Below, piece by piece: positions 49,031-60,490 of a DNA stretch of 64,000 nt (the first letter of the stretch is position 1; each line of letters starts with the position of its first letter). Position numbers and translations under genes: made by a program. The notes under the pieces were generated by a model. That model was not told the origin of the DNA and did no database searches. It saw only the letters and a program-made list of their open reading frames with translations. The stretch spans positions 619,501-683,500 of the forward strand of contig JACVVK020000219.1 of the NCBI GenBank assembly GCA_018292915.2. Reading direction: 5' to 3'. Source of the stretch: Batillaria attramentaria (taxonomy: Eukaryota > Mollusca > Gastropoda > Batillariidae).

Positions 49031-49092
49031 TTTTCAGACACTGAGACACAGAAACACAGACAGAGAGAAAGAGAGAGAGAAACGGTGTGAGG

Positions 49093-49124
49093 ATGCCTGG
49101 GAGCATGACGTCCTTTTCCACCAC
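49093..49124 (-). mobile_element. SINE S1, 3' remnant
   Basis: Only ACGTCCTTTTCCACCAC and a few flanking bases, beside (GA)n. Confidence 0.5.
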
Positions 49125-49179
49125 AGAGAGAGAGAGAGACAGAGAGAGAGACACAGAGAGACACAGACAGAGAGATCAG

Positions 49180-49560
49180 AGAAATGAAATGAAAACGGTT
49201 AAGGTCCTTGACAAACATACAGACAGACGAGATGAATGGCTGGATATTATGGCTTCAATGTCTGTTTTGAGTCATTGTGACTTTTATCCGTCGGCGGGGG
49301 GGGGGGGGGGGGGGGGGAGAGAGAGAAAGAGAGAGATGAAATGAACTGAAAACTTAATTTTTGAGGTCCTTGAACGGCTGGGTGTTTTGAGTCCTAGCGA
49401 CTATTGTCCGTCGGGAAGTTGGGGGGGGGGGATGAATAAGATAAAATGAAAACTTTTATTCTACAACGGCTGCGGTCAGTGACAGACAGACAGACAAACA
49501 AGGTGAATGGCTGGATTGTTTGAGTTTTAGCGACTTTTGTCCGTCGGGAGAGAGAGAGAG
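49180..49560 (+). repeat. Tandem repeat of about 110-140 bp, three diverged units
   Basis: Units share GGCTGG, GTTTTGAGTC.TAGCGAC and TTGTCCGTCGG, each followed by a G or GA tract. Confidence 0.65.
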
Positions 49561-49619
49561 ACAGAGAGAGAGACAGAGAGTGGGAAAGGGACAGGGAGTG
49601 AGGCAGAGAGAGAGAGAGA

Positions 49620-49688
<69 letters not shown>
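49620..49688 (+). repeat. (CA)n
   Basis: Preceded by (GA)n and (CAGA)n. Confidence 0.97.
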
Positions 49689-49690
<2 letters not shown>

Positions 49691-50033
49691 CTACCATCTG
49701 CGTGTCCAGTCAACACTCCCGCACACCGCCAAACCCTCAGGACGTTAAAAGTACGTAGCAATCAGACAAAATCTGCCACTCCGTTTTGTCCGGATCAACC
49801 ATTGATTCTCAGTGATCAGTACTTGTCTGCGTCAAATGGCAAGACTACCTTTAAACAAAGCCAGAGGGTTAACAGGAAAGGGAAGCGTCTGATGGATGCA
49901 CACAAAGCCAGCCGTACTTATACCAGAGACAGAGATGGGACACTTGCTTTTGAAGCTGCAGAAATCCCTAGGAAGAACCAATAAAGCCCCAAATTTTAAT
50001 TCCAAATGATATATTAGACAAGTTCTGTCTGTC

Positions 50034-50204
50034 GGGGAGCTGGGATAGCCGAATGGTAGAGCGTTGACTCTCAATGCTCGGGTCGTAAGTTCGAATCCCG
50101 GCTGGGGCCAGATATTTGTGCTGGCCTTTTTCTCGTTGCCCCGTCTTTGATATCACCCTTACGTGGTGGACAAGGACGTTAAACCCCAAACACCCACCCA
50201 CCCC
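50034..50204 (+). mobile_element. SINE S1, full-length
   Basis: Variant head GATAGCCGAATGG; followed by (CTGT)n. Confidence 0.9.
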
Positions 50205-50619
50205 TGTCTGCCTGTCTGCCTGTCTGTCTGTCTGTCTGTCAGTATGTCTGTCGTCTTTCCATTTTATTTGCATCTTCAGTCATCTTGAAGCCAATCATAG
50301 TCGATGTTGAAAAAGATGTTGGAAATATTGTTGATCTTTTTGTTTTTTTCTACTTTTTTTTTTTTTACTAACCCTCCGAGTGCCTGTTTGTCCGGGAATG
50401 TCAAGGGAGAAAACTGCTAGTGTAGAATGAGTTAAGGATTCTCATGTGGCTTTCAGTCTTGAAGTATCGTTGGCATTCCACTGACAAGATAGTGTGCTTT
50501 GTTCTTTCGTTGTGTCGTATTGATCTGAACCAGACATTGGACACGCTCAGAAAGGGCGGTGTTCACACTTTCTAGATGTCTAATCTGCAATATCTGCGAC
50601 ACCTCCCACTTTCTTCCGA

Positions 50620-50798
50620 CCCCTACCTTCCCCCCCCCCCTCTTTCTCCCCCCCCCCCCCCCCCCCCCCCCCCCAGCACCTTAACTCCCGCCCTCGCTCC
50701 TACCCATTCACGTTCGCCCCCCACCCCCGCGACCTTCAGCTCCCTCCATCCTACTCTCATTCCCCTGCAATCTTCTCCGATCTTTGTCTTCTACACCC

Positions 50799-50833
<35 letters not shown>

Positions 50834-50835
50834 CT
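50620..50835 (+). repeat. C-rich and (CT)n
   Basis: Poly-C runs at 50632, 50650-50674 and 50797-50808, then (CT)n. Confidence 0.9.
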
Positions 50836-50964
50836 CTAAACATACGTGTTTGAAGTCAGCAAAGAACTCAAATTACTTTTACAGTTCAGGAACAAAATCG
50901 GATTTAGAATCGATCAGTGCCCCTCGTCATTACATCTCTACTTGCCGCTATTCCTTTCGGCGTC

Positions 50965-51545
50965 TGATTTTCTTCCTTTTTGTTTCTTTTCTTTTCTTTT
51001 TCTTTCTTTCTTTTTCTTTCTTTCTTTTTCTTTCTTTCTTCTTTTCTTTCATTCAGTCTTTCTGGGTTTTTATTCCTTCTTTCTTTCCTTTTTTGTGTGT
51101 GTGTTTTTTTTTTGTTTTTTGGGTTTTTTTTTGGGGGGGGTTGTTTTTTTCTTTCTTTCATCCTTTCTTTCTTTCTGTCTTTCTGTTTCTTTCTTTCTTA
51201 CTGTTTCTCTCTTTCTTTCTTTCTTTTTTCTTTCTTTCAGCTTTCCTTCTTCCTGTTTCTTTGCTTCTCTCTGTCTCTTTCTTTCTTTCTGTTCATTTCT
51301 TTCTTTCTTTATGCCTTTTCTCTTTCTTTCTTTCTGTTCATTTCTTTTTCTTTCTTTCTTTCTTTCTTTCTTTCCTTCATTCTGTTTCTTTCTTTCTTTC
51401 TGTTTTTTTTTTTTTTTCATTCTTTCTTCCTCCTTTTTTTTCTGTTGTTCCTGTCTTTCCTTCAGTTTATAGTTTTTTTTCTTTTTGTCCGTCTTTCCTT
51501 CTTTTCTGTCCGTCTTTCTTTCTGCTTTTCTCTCCTTTTTTTTCA
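50965..51545 (+). repeat. Polypyrimidine (TTTC)n block, 580 bp
   Basis: Almost no purine on the plus strand except short G runs near 51130. Could form triplex DNA. Open frames are artefacts. Confidence 0.97.
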
Positions 51546-51693
51546 TCAGTTTTATCGAATTATCACTGATTTAAAATATGCTTGTATTAATTTCGGGCTT
51601 ATTGCCACCAGGCGAAATTATCGAACACATAACTACAATTAGATCACTAGTACGAAACACTTCGTGTAGACCTTCTAGGATCATCTCTATTTG

Positions 51694-51780
51694 CGTTGGC
51701 TTTTTCCTCGTTGCCCCGTCCTTGATATCACCCATACGTGGTGAAAAAGGACGTTAAACTCCCAAACACCTACCCACCTA
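51694..51780 (+). mobile_element. SINE S1, 5'-truncated
   Basis: Core from GTTGGCTTTTTCCTCG to the (CACC)-like tail. Confidence 0.85.
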
Positions 51781-51844
51781 CTCTTTCAGGATCAGCTGAG
51801 GCTTGCTTGAAAATGAAATATGAAAAAAATAAAGATTATTGTCA

Positions 51845-51852
51845 TTGTCATT

Positions 51853-51896
<44 letters not shown>

Positions 51897-51902
51897 GTCA
51901 TT

Positions 51903-51974
<72 letters not shown>
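51845..51974 (+). repeat. (GTCATT)n with two (CT)n tracts
   Basis: TATTGTCATTGTCATTCTCT occurs twice, each followed by (CT)n: a duplicated LINE-like tail plus microsatellite. Confidence 0.9.
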
Positions 51975-51979
<5 letters not shown>

Positions 51980-52294
51980 CTGTTTCCGTTTCTCCTGAGC
52001 ACAAGCGGAACAAGCTAAAATCGATGTTTTCCCTACTTCTTACCAGACCTGACAGGTCCTTTTCAAGGACTGTTTCTTGATGTATTTCATTTCTAAATAC
52101 CATTTTGACGTAAATCACTGGCTCTCGGCGTATGTGTCAGGAATAAGCTAAGTAAGATAACATGTTTACTGTCATCAGTTTTGAGATATTTACGTCGGGT
52201 TTTCCTCTGTTATTCCTACTGCTTCTATCCCCGCCCTCTGCACCAACCCGAGAACCCCAACCCCAAGAACGGCAACAACATCAAAGACAATAAC

Positions 52295-52590
<296 letters not shown>

Positions 52591-52741
52591 AAGACATACA
52601 CATAGAAATTCGATTTTCATGTCCTTCTCTATCCCTTTTGAATAACATTGTTTTGCAATGGTAAAATGAAATGCCCACTTTGTTTCTATAAACGTCTGAT
52701 TTTAACGGATTTTCGACACGGAAGGTGCGCCCTTTTCCTCT

Positions 52742-52925
52742 TATTCAAAGAAACAGTTTCTGTTCTGAAATTGATTATATGCTATTCATTCTTCGATGCA
52801 TACGAACAGAGGAATCCGTCATTTATGTTGTTTTTGTTTGAAGAAACAGTTTCCCGACTGAAATTGATTATAGGCTATTCATTCTCCGATGCATACGAAA
52901 AGAGCAGTCTGCCATTTCAATGCTG
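52742..52925 (+). repeat. 93-bp tandem duplication
   Basis: GAAACAGTTTC and GAAATTGATTATA.GCTATTC recur 93 bp apart. Confidence 0.85.
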
Positions 52926-52963
52926 TCAATATGTACTTTTTCCCACCGAGCATTAACATAACC

Positions 52964-53144
52964 GGGGAGCCGGGGTGGCCGAATGGTAGAGCGTTGGACT
53001 CTCAATGCTCGGGTCGTGAGTTCGAACCCCGCCGGCTGAGGCCAAATATTTGTGCTGGGCTTTTTTCTCGTTGCCCCGTCTTTGATATCACCCTTATGTG
53101 ATGGAAAAGGACGTTAAACTCTCAAACACCCACCCCATCCACCC
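52964..53144 (+). mobile_element. SINE S1, target duplication
   Basis: CATTAACATAA at 52951-52961 and from 53145. It lies about 290 bp left of the mariner element. Confidence 0.93.
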
Positions 53145-53436
53145 CATTAACATAAGCGGTGCCGCTTGTTTATGCTCACTATCAGTTTACTTGAACGACT
53201 TGTCAGTATTTCAATAAACCTATTCAAACCAAAAGAGCAGTCGATGGTTTTCCCACAAACCCTGATACTTATGATCTCGTCAATTCTTTGCCCTGACGTC
53301 AACCGCTCAGACAAAGTAAAATCCATACATCATCCAGTCATTATGAGCCATTTAGACATTCAAGAACATTGACCAACAAAATGTCCATAAATTATAGATC
53401 TACACAGCATTTCCAGGTTTAAAGTCTCAGTACATA

Positions 53437-54762
53437 CGAGGGCTGTTCAAATATTATTGGGAATGCTGCCATTACTCACGTGTCTTGCATCGGATCGACT
53501 CCAAACTTCTACATCCCCTCGAAGTATTCACCCTTGGCCCGAATGCACGTTTCCAGTCTTGTTCGACACATATGAAGCACCCTCTGGTACTCTTCCCTCG
53601 GGATACCCTCGAGCTCTGATTTCACGGCTTTTGAGAGGTCTTGGATGCGATCAAACTTGCGTCCAGCGAGTCGCTCTTGCAAGATAGGAAAGAGCCAGAA
53701 GTCACACGGTGCCAAGTCCGGACTGTAGGGGGGATGGGCCAAGACTTTGGTCTCTCTTTCCTCTAGGAAGGTCGTGGTGATCTTGGCTTTGTGGGGGGCT
53801 GCATTGTCATGCAGCATTAAGGTCCTTGAGGTTCCAACGGTTGGGCGCTGCTCGCAGATCGCATCCACCACTTTCCGGAGCACCACTTTGGTATAGTACG
53901 TGGCAGTGATGGCAGCCTTCGCCGGAAGAATATCAAGAGCCACGACGCCTTGGGTACTGAAAAAAATAGAGAAAAGACGCTTCCGGCTCTGAAATCCTGG
54001 CCTCAGGACAACTGGTCGGTCTCCATCTGGGCCTACCCACGCCCGGTTGCAGCGTTTGTTGGGGATGCCGTAAAACGTGAGCCAAGATTCATCACCGGTC
54101 ACTATGTCACACAGGCGTTTTGGTCCATTTGGCTCAAAATCTTGAAGCAGTTGGCATGAGCAATCAACCCGCCGTTTCTTTTGTTCGTCAGTTAAGAGAT
54201 GGGGTACCCATCTTGCAGCCAAGTTTCTCATTTGAAGATCTTCATGCAGAATGCTGTGTATGGTGCCGATAGAGAGGTCACATGCTTCACTCAACTCGCG
54301 TATGGTCGAATGTGGGTCTTCGTCAATCAGGCTTTTCACAAGGGTAATGTTTCTTTCGTTCCGAGCTGAGAGTGGACGGCCAGGACTGGTACCTGAGCTT
54401 GAAGGCCCTTGTTCAGTTAGAAAAGCTTCGACCCATCTGTAAACTGTGCTCTTACCGACACACTTGGCTCCAAAAACAGCTTGCAAATCTTGAAGGATTT
54501 TCTTGCCATTGTCTCCGAGTTTTAGCCTCACGAATGTGTAGAAGCGAAAATGCTCATTCTCGGCGTCCATGGTTTTCTGGCTCAGCAGTTTGGATGACGA
54601 TTTTAATGAGGTCATACTCTAAAATGCATCATGATGTCATCATTCTTTTCTGCATGTTTATAGGGCTTGAGCCAGATTTTCTTTTGGTATAAAATTATTT
54701 TCTGTGCGATGTTTACTTATAAAAGGGCAGGCCCATTCCCATTAATATTTGAACAGCCCTCG
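53437..54762 (-). mobile_element. Mariner transposon, structurally complete
   Basis: The element is 1326 bp long, with 29-bp terminal inverted repeats starting CGAGGGCTGTTCAAATATTA. The two ends (53437-53465 and 54734-54762) differ at one base. TA flanks it on both sides (53435-53436 and 54763-54764), the target duplication of the Tc1/mariner superfamily. It carries one uninterrupted transposase gene on the minus strand. Short non-coding stretches separate the gene from the ends. The near-identity of the ends and the open gene suggest recent insertion. Confidence 0.95.
53509..54570 (-). CDS. Mariner transposase (DD34D)
   Basis: The protein cuts and rejoins DNA at the element ends in the nucleus, inserting at TA. 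The N-terminal half holds two helix-turn-helix DNA-binding regions (roughly residues 1-110). The linker motif WVPHLL follows. The catalytic half shows the first Asp in VTGDESW, the second in LMLHDNAAPHKA and the third in SPDLAPCDFW. I count 34 residues between the second and third, the mariner DD34D signature. The start chosen is the Met at 54570 (M-D-A-E-N-E-H), giving 353 residues, the usual family length. An in-frame Met at 54615 would add 15 residues (368 in all) and lies outside the usual family start. All three catalytic Asp residues are present and there is no frameshift, so it may encode active enzyme. Confidence 0.95.
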   Translation of the reverse strand: MDAENEHFRFYTFVRLKLGDNGKKILQDLQAVFGAKCVGKSTVYRWVEAFLTEQGPSSSGTSPGRPLSARNERNITLVKSLIDEDPHSTIRELSEACDLSIGTIHSILHEDLQMRNLAARWVPHLLTDEQKKRRVDCSCQLLQDFEPNGPKRLCDIVTGDESWLTFYGIPNKRCNRAWVGPDGDRPVVLRPGFQSRKRLFSIFFSTQGVVALDILPAKAAITATYYTKVVLRKVVDAICEQRPTVGTSRTLMLHDNAAPHKAKITTTFLEERETKVLAHPPYSPDLAPCDFWLFPILQERLAGRKFDRIQDLSKAVKSELEGIPREEYQRVLHMCRTRLETCIRAKGEYFEGM

Positions 54763-54811
54763 TACAACAGCGAGTGGATTTTTTTTTCTAGTGTGCTTGA
54801 TCTGAGCATCA

Positions 54812-55088
54812 GGCCCGCATGTAAAAGTCGGGGTCAGGGAGTTTAGCCCTGGGTTAGAGTCTAACCTCGAACTAAACTAGCTCTAGGGTTAAATTTTCCG
54901 TTGTTGTTTGTTTTAAATTAGGAAGTGGGTCCATTCCAAGAAGACACCTAAGCCGTTATAGAATGGTTTTTGTCTGTCTTTCTTCGCTTCCTTTTTTATT
55001 TAATTTTGTTTTGGGGGTTTCTTTTGTCCTAGTCTGAGTTAGGCCCGTAGCCGTGGGTTAAATTAACCTCGAGTTCTACATACGGGTT
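54812..55088 (-). mobile_element. MITE family M1, copy 4
   Basis: Reverse orientation, about 277 bp, starting AGGCCCGCATGTAAAAGTCG and ending CTACATACGGGTTC. It lies about 50 bp beyond the mariner right end. The terminal GGG/CCC is partly mutated. Confidence 0.8.
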
Positions 55089-55660
55089 CAGAACCGGTCA
55101 CTTGGGTCACAATATAGCATAGTGGTGACCCTGGCCAGCGTATATGTTGTTCTAGAAGTGTACCGCGTACTGAGCAGACGACGTCACTTGGTTGCGGACT
55201 GAGGACCAGCTAAACGGCGCTGATTGGTGGCTATTTTTAGAAGCTTTGTCGAGTCCCAGTCTGTTCAGGAATGGACCGTACACTCAAAGAAAGTCGTATT
55301 TCTCTAATGTTAGAAGACACAAAGTCACGAAAATGGTCTCACAATGGCCAAATGAAACATCCTTGTATCTAGCCAACAGCGTGAGAGGTTTGAAATCGGC
55401 TGTTTTCCATCTCACCGGCATTACGGACATGGAGGCTTTAACTCCCGGGGACATCAGAAGTATATTTATTGAATATTGAATCTTGAATCTCACTTCTTCT
55501 TTTTTGCAGTCGTCTGCGTGTCTCCTTTCGAAGTATGTTCAGTGTTAACTCCCGCGGATACTAGAAAACCACTTTTGACACCAGTAGGAAATGTTCTCTC
55601 TTTTTTGCGAGAGATATATATTGAATATTGAATATGAAATATTGAATCGCTTTTTTCTTT
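55089..55660. other. Region upstream of the neuropeptide start
   Basis: A 95-codon frame (55192-55479) has no known domain and ends at a TTGAATATTGAAT repeat that recurs at 55619-55645. Two acceptor-like tracts end at 55509 and 55665. Confidence 0.4.
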
Positions 55661-55665
55661 TTCAG

Positions 55666-55752
55666 TTTCTACGTCGGTCGTCTGAAATCTGAAACTTCGA
55701 TCACATAAAAAAGAACCGTTGGAGACTGAGAGAGGATTTGGGGTGGCTCAAA
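55666..55752 (+). other. Probable 5' UTR part of the exon carrying the neuropeptide start
   Basis: A pyrimidine tract (TTTTTTCTTTTTCAG) ends at 55665 and would make a good acceptor. The 87 bases from there to the ATG have no other ATG. A second acceptor-like tract, CTTCTTCTTTTTTGCAG, ends at about 55509. If used, either would place an untranslated exon further upstream. Inference from splice signals only. Confidence 0.4.
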
Positions 55753-55793
55753 ATGGCTGCCGTTTGCCTTCTTCTGCTTCTGTTGATTGGCTG
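55753..55793 (+). CDS. Neuropeptide precursor, first coding exon (signal peptide)
   Basis: This short exon encodes the start of a secreted precursor: Met-Ala-Ala-Val-Cys, then six leucines, Ile and Gly, followed by the first two bases of a split codon. The hydrophobic run is a typical signal-peptide core for entry into the secretory pathway. The start is AAAATGG, with A at -3 and G at +4. The exon ends in CTG followed at 55794 by GTAAGT, a near-consensus donor. The two leftover bases (TG) plus the first base of the exon at 63307 (C) make TGC, Cys, and the reading frame then stays open to the window end. I infer that these two exons join; a further exon hidden in the intron cannot be excluded. 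The leader is seen directly; its link to the peptide exon rests on phase match, strand and the need for a signal peptide. Confidence 0.72.
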
Positions 55794-56066
55794 GTAAGTA
55801 GTGTGTGACGTTCTCTGATTTGTTAGTCTAACTCCCCAAGTTTGCATTGCTTAGAAACCGCTTTGCTTCGTAATGTGAATGTTTCTCGGTAAAAATACTT
55901 GGTGCCCACGATAGGGTTTTCTCCTCTTTTCAGTACTTTTCTTTCTTCCCACTGTTTCTTGGTTGTTGTTTGTTTTGTTTTTTTCCCCCGGAAAAAAGCA
56001 TTTTTTTTGTAGAAACACGAATTTACATTTCAAAAACACCTCCCCTCTCTCTCTCTCTCTCTCTCC

Positions 56067-56100
56067 CCGGACGTTAAACCCCCCAAACACCCACCCACCT
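56067..56100 (+). mobile_element. SINE S1, 3' remnant in (CT)n
   Basis: GGACGTTAAACCCCCCAAAC and tail only. Confidence 0.65.
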
Positions 56101-56389
56101 CTCTCTCTCTCTCCCCGAGTCTCTTTCTCTCTCTCAACGGAATGATGAATGTTTCATGCAATGCAAAAAGAAAAGAAAATACAGCCAATTTTATAGGCAA
56201 TACATCACTGATTTATCTAATTTGCTGGAATATGAATCATACATGTTTTTGTGCAAATCTTCAAAAAACGTTTTGCAGTTTTAGGAGCAAGCAGTTAGTT
56301 AATTAATACAAACGAGAGCAAGTTTTGTGGTATGCAAGAAGATACTTTTTAAACCGTTTTTGATTGAAACACGAATTTACATTCCAGCA

Positions 56390-56430
<41 letters not shown>

Positions 56431-56462
56431 CCCCCCCCCTCTCTCTCTCTCTCTTTGTCTTT

Positions 56463-56636
56463 GGGGAGCCGGGGTGGTCGAATGGTAGAGCGTTGGACTT
56501 CTAATGCTCGGGTCGTGAGTTCGATCCTGGCTGGGGCCAAATATTTGTGCTGGCTTTTTCGTCGTTGCCCCGTCTTTGATATCACCCTATGTGGTGGAAA
56601 AGGACGTTAAACCCCCAGACACCCACCCACCCACCC
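56463..56636 (+). mobile_element. SINE S1, full-length, in the neuropeptide intron
   Basis: Complete copy between two (CT)n tracts. Confidence 0.9.
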
Positions 56637-57040
56637 TCTCTCTCTCTCTCTCTCTCTCTCTTTCATCTAAAACTCAACTTCTCAGATACTTACGTCAGTC
56701 ATAGGTCCACGAACAATATCTGAGCCATGCTAAATTACTCGTTATCAGATGGCACTATTACATGTTACCTTTTTACAAGTTGTGTCGTATACTACAATTT
56801 CAAACACCATGCTGTCTACTTCTTCACCTATTTCCCGATGTGTTTCCTTAGAATGTCTTGCGCTTCTTTCTATCTTTGCATGGTTTTTTTTTTTTTTTTT
56901 TTTAACTATTACATTTACTCCTTTTGTGCCAGGTATACTTTTTGTCATATTCGCCTTTATATTTTAGTGTTAGTAGATTAGCAGGACAGCTTGTAAGATA
57001 GGCAGACCATGCCAACAAGTCTTTATCCTGAAATAAACGT

Positions 57041-57101
57041 GTCAGTCAGTCAGTCAGTCAGTCAGTCAGTCACTCAGTCACTCACTCACTCACTCACTCA
57101 C

Positions 57102-57160
<59 letters not shown>
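57041..57160 (+). repeat. (CAGT)n(CACT)n(CT)n
   Basis: Follows CTGAAATAAACGTG, a LINE/SINE-like tail. Confidence 0.95.
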
Positions 57161-57162
<2 letters not shown>

Positions 57163-57439
57163 ACACAAAAATACCTGAAAACAGCCCACTCTCACCTCAC
57201 GTTTGCAAAAAAAAACCCAAAAAAATAAAAATATATGAATGCCATCTCACTAGCTGGATACAAAAATACCGGAACTATCTGAAAACAGACCCCCTTCTCT
57301 CTGCCCCCCAAATGAAGAAGGCGTCATAGAGGAAGCTGACAGCGGTGAAATAGGCTTCAAGAGCGCAATGGATTTAGAAATTCAATATCTTTTCGGGAAA
57401 GAGGATTCTTGTGTCCTTGCGTCAGGAATTAAAAAAAAA

Positions 57440-57441
<2 letters not shown>

Positions 57442-57497
<56 letters not shown>
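57442..57497 (+). repeat. (GA)n
   Basis: In the neuropeptide intron. Confidence 0.95.
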
Positions 57498-57499
<2 letters not shown>

Positions 57500-57620
57500 A
57501 ATAGTTTTATTTCTAATGGTCTCTTTCTTCTCTCGAGGATTCAATAGCAGTAAACTTAACCTCTCCAACAACTAGGTCCGGTGAAGTGCTTTCGCCACAT
57601 GGGACCGAAGCGAAAGGGTT

Positions 57621-57682
57621 GTTGTTCTGTGCCATAATTTTTTATGACATTGGCACAACTTGTTATCGGTTGTCAAGCTTCC
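57621..57682 (+). repeat. Inverted repeat pair, arm 1
   Basis: TTGTTATCGGTTGTCAAG and the preceding 45 bases are repeated in inverted form at 59465-59524 with roughly 80 percent identity. Confidence 0.75.
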
Positions 57683-57701
57683 TTTCCCTTCCCCCGCCAC
57701 C

Positions 57702-57762
57702 ACACATGCACGCACGCACGCGCGCAACCACGCAGGCACTCCCGCGCGCGCGCGCGCACGCA

Positions 57763-57793
<31 letters not shown>

Positions 57794-57980
57794 CACAGTT
57801 GATACTTACTACGCGCAAGTAGGTCGACCCGTGTCCCATCAGTGCACTCGTAAGAACCTCTCCGTCGCGCACACACACGCACACACTCATACGCACGCAC
57901 GTACGCACGCACTGACACGCACTCACAAGCACCGGCAGATGCGCGCACGCACACGCACACACACACACACACACACACCA
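57702..57980 (+). repeat. (CGCA)n/(CA)n cluster
   Basis: Purine-pyrimidine alternating, Z-DNA-prone. A unique 50-bp piece (57796-57852) is shared with 31084-31130. Confidence 0.9.
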
Positions 57981-58367
57981 TCCCGCACCCTCTCCTTACC
58001 CCCCCCCCCCCCTCTCCCACCCACCACCCACTCCCTCCCGCCCAACGCACTCTTCCCTCACACCCACCCCATCCACTCTGCCAAGCACTTAAAACGTAAC
58101 ATCGAGCTTGGAACGCACACACGTCACCTTTTCACAGCCCGCAAATGTCTAAATCAATGAACCCCCCTAAACAAAATTTAAGATCGCCAATGATTACCGG
58201 CAAGCAAGCTGTTTTGGTCGACCCATTAAATAACGCGGAAGTCATCACTAGCAGAAAAAAGAACAGCTCAACTACCGATTTTCCGCGCTATGAAAATAAT
58301 ATTCACCGTGGGCAAGTGGCGTTCCATGCCCCTCTTAATTCACCCTCTAGTGTACTCGCCTTCAGGG

Positions 58368-58398
<31 letters not shown>

Positions 58399-58439
58399 CT
58401 ATTGACATCTGCAAAAAGTCCCAAGTGTTCTGAATTTCA

Positions 58440-58625
58440 TAAGCGCTTAACCCTTTTTCTCAGATCGCGGTGGAGAGTGTAAGGGCATGGGAAAGAGTTA
58501 AAATCATCTCGAAAAAGGGCATAAGCAACATGGATTGGGCAGACGCTCACACCTTTTCTCAAAATCACGGTACACAGAGTGTAAGGGCATACGGAAGAGT
58601 TCCAGCCATCTGGAGAAGGGGTTTA
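58440..58625 (+). repeat. Tandem duplication of about 105 bp
   Basis: GAGTGTAAGGGCAT.GGAAGAGTT recurs, preceded by CTTTTCTCA. It lies in the neuropeptide intron; the open frame over it is not convincing. Confidence 0.65.
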
Positions 58626-59351
58626 AACGTCGTGGATCTGGACAGGCACTTAGGCCATTTTTGTTGGGTTTTTTTCCCCCCAGAAGCTAGAGAGAGCTGG
58701 CGTAAGAGCAATACAAGCGAGAAGAAAATGAAATCGAAGAGAAAACACAAGATATCGGTGGGGGCAATGTTTCCATGTCGGTTTTGTGGCCAGAGTAAAA
58801 TGTCAATAAAGTAGAAATGGAAACCGGAGCAAGCATCTTGGCCACTTGCCACCTATGGTTTTCATGGATAAAGCAGAAGTTGTAGAACTACGAGAACCTT
58901 GTTGTGTTGCTTCGTTGGACACGGAATGAGAAAGAAAAGCAAAGGAAATGAGAGCACGGAAGTTGTGTGTGCACGTGCGAAACGGTATTGAGCTAGAGTA
59001 GAACAATGATGATTGAAACCTGAAGAAGCGAGCAAGGGCAAACTCATTGCAGGTCCTCCGTAGTGAATGATTTTCTTCTTGTTCTTCTTCTTCTTCTTCA
59101 GTGTTCACAAGACAAATTTAAACAGGGAAAGAAGATTTTGAGGTTTCTTGTTTCTGAAGGACAAGTGTGTGAAAAAGGAGGTTTGGGTTTGTGAAGAAGA
59201 GGTGTCGTTGGTGGTGGGAGGTGGGGGGGGGGGGGCTTTTGTTTTTGGAAAGACCTTGCTTTTGTTTAAATTTCTAAGGGCAGGAATGGTCCAGTGCTTC
59301 TGAATTTGCGACAGAAGACCTACAGTACAAGCTTACTGCTGTATTTATAAA

Positions 59352-59357
59352 TGCGCG

Positions 59358-59440
<83 letters not shown>
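59352..59440 (+). repeat. (GT)n, 44 units
   Basis: In the neuropeptide intron, beside arm 2 of the inverted pair. Confidence 0.97.
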
Positions 59441-59464
59441 CTGCGTGCGTGTGCTTTTGGGAGG

Positions 59465-59524
59465 CCTTGACAACCGATAACAAGCTGCGCCAGTGTCAGC
59501 AAAACTTATGGCAGAGAACAATTG
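59465..59524 (-). repeat. Inverted repeat pair, arm 2
   Basis: Reverse counterpart of 57621-57682; both lie in the neuropeptide intron. Confidence 0.75.
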
Positions 59525-59629
59525 TTTAGCACAAAATACGTCACGCATAAACCCCCATCGACTTTCTCTCTCTCTCTCTCTCTCTTCATGAACAAACAAT
59601 GACACTGCTCAGCCAGTTCCTGTACTCCT

Positions 59630-60385
59630 TTTTTTTGTAGCGAACTCTCTCCAATAATACGCTTTTGTTCTTATTTATCCCCATACCCTCCACGTCACCA
59701 ATCGAAACGGAACACAGGGACCATGTCATTGCATTCACGTCAAAAAAAAAAGAAAAGAAAAAAAAAGAGCTTTTGATCCTCAACTCCATTTTTTTTCCTC
59801 GTGGCGGTGAACTTTCTGTTCTTATACGCTTTTGTTCAAGATAATCCCCCCCCCTCCTCCCCTCCCCCCGCCCTCCCACCTCCCACCCTCTCCCGCGCCC
59901 CCAATCGGACTACAGAGACAATGTCACTGCATTCGTGTTACAACGCTCTTGCATTTGTGTCATATGCTCCTCTTTTTTTTTTCCCCTACGGGGAAATTTC
60001 TCTCATTATGCGCTTTTGTTCTTATTAACACCCCCCCCCCCCCCTCCTCCCCCACGACCTCCACCGCCGCCGCCACCCCCCACCCCCTCCCCGGCCATGC
60101 AGTCCCCAAATCGAAAATGGACAGAATGACAATGTTGTTGCATTCACGCCGTAAACCTTTTGCTGCTGCGTCTCGTTTTTTTTTTATTTTTATTTTTTTT
60201 TAATTGATGTTATTTTATTGTTGTTTTGATGGGGTTTTTTTTTTCTTTGTGAACTTCCTGTCTTGTTCTCATTTACCCCAATGCACCCCCACCCCCACCC
60301 CCATTTTCACCTACTCCAGCCCTAAATCGATACAATGAGAATGTCGCAGCGTTCACGTCATAAACCTTTCGCTTTTGTTGTTTGT
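59630..60385 (+). repeat. Tandem repeat of about 190 bp, four diverged units
   Basis: Each unit has ACGCTTTTGTTCTTAT, a C-rich tract, AATCG then ACA.TGTC.TTGCATTCACG and a T-rich tract. In the neuropeptide intron. Confidence 0.65.
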
Positions 60386-60490
60386 TGTTGTTGTTTTTTG
60401 TTGTTGTTGTTTGTTGTTGTTGTTTGTTGTTGTTGTTTTTTTTGGTTGTTTTTTTTTTGTTGTTTTTGTTGTTTTTTGTTGTTGTTGGGA
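60365..60490 (+). repeat. (TTG)n/T-rich
   Basis: Low complexity between the 190-bp repeat and SINE S2. Confidence 0.9.

Noticed and set aside
50784..51642. Phe/Ser/Leu-rich frames of over 200 codons
   Set aside because: Polypyrimidine tract translated.
55192..55479. 95-codon frame upstream of the neuropeptide start
   Set aside because: No recognisable domain, no leader, ends in a TTGAATATTGAAT repeat next to a MITE; most likely chance.
58470..58814. 114-codon frame in the intron
   Set aside because: Covers an imperfect 105-bp duplication; the two halves differ as non-coding DNA would, and no domain is visible.
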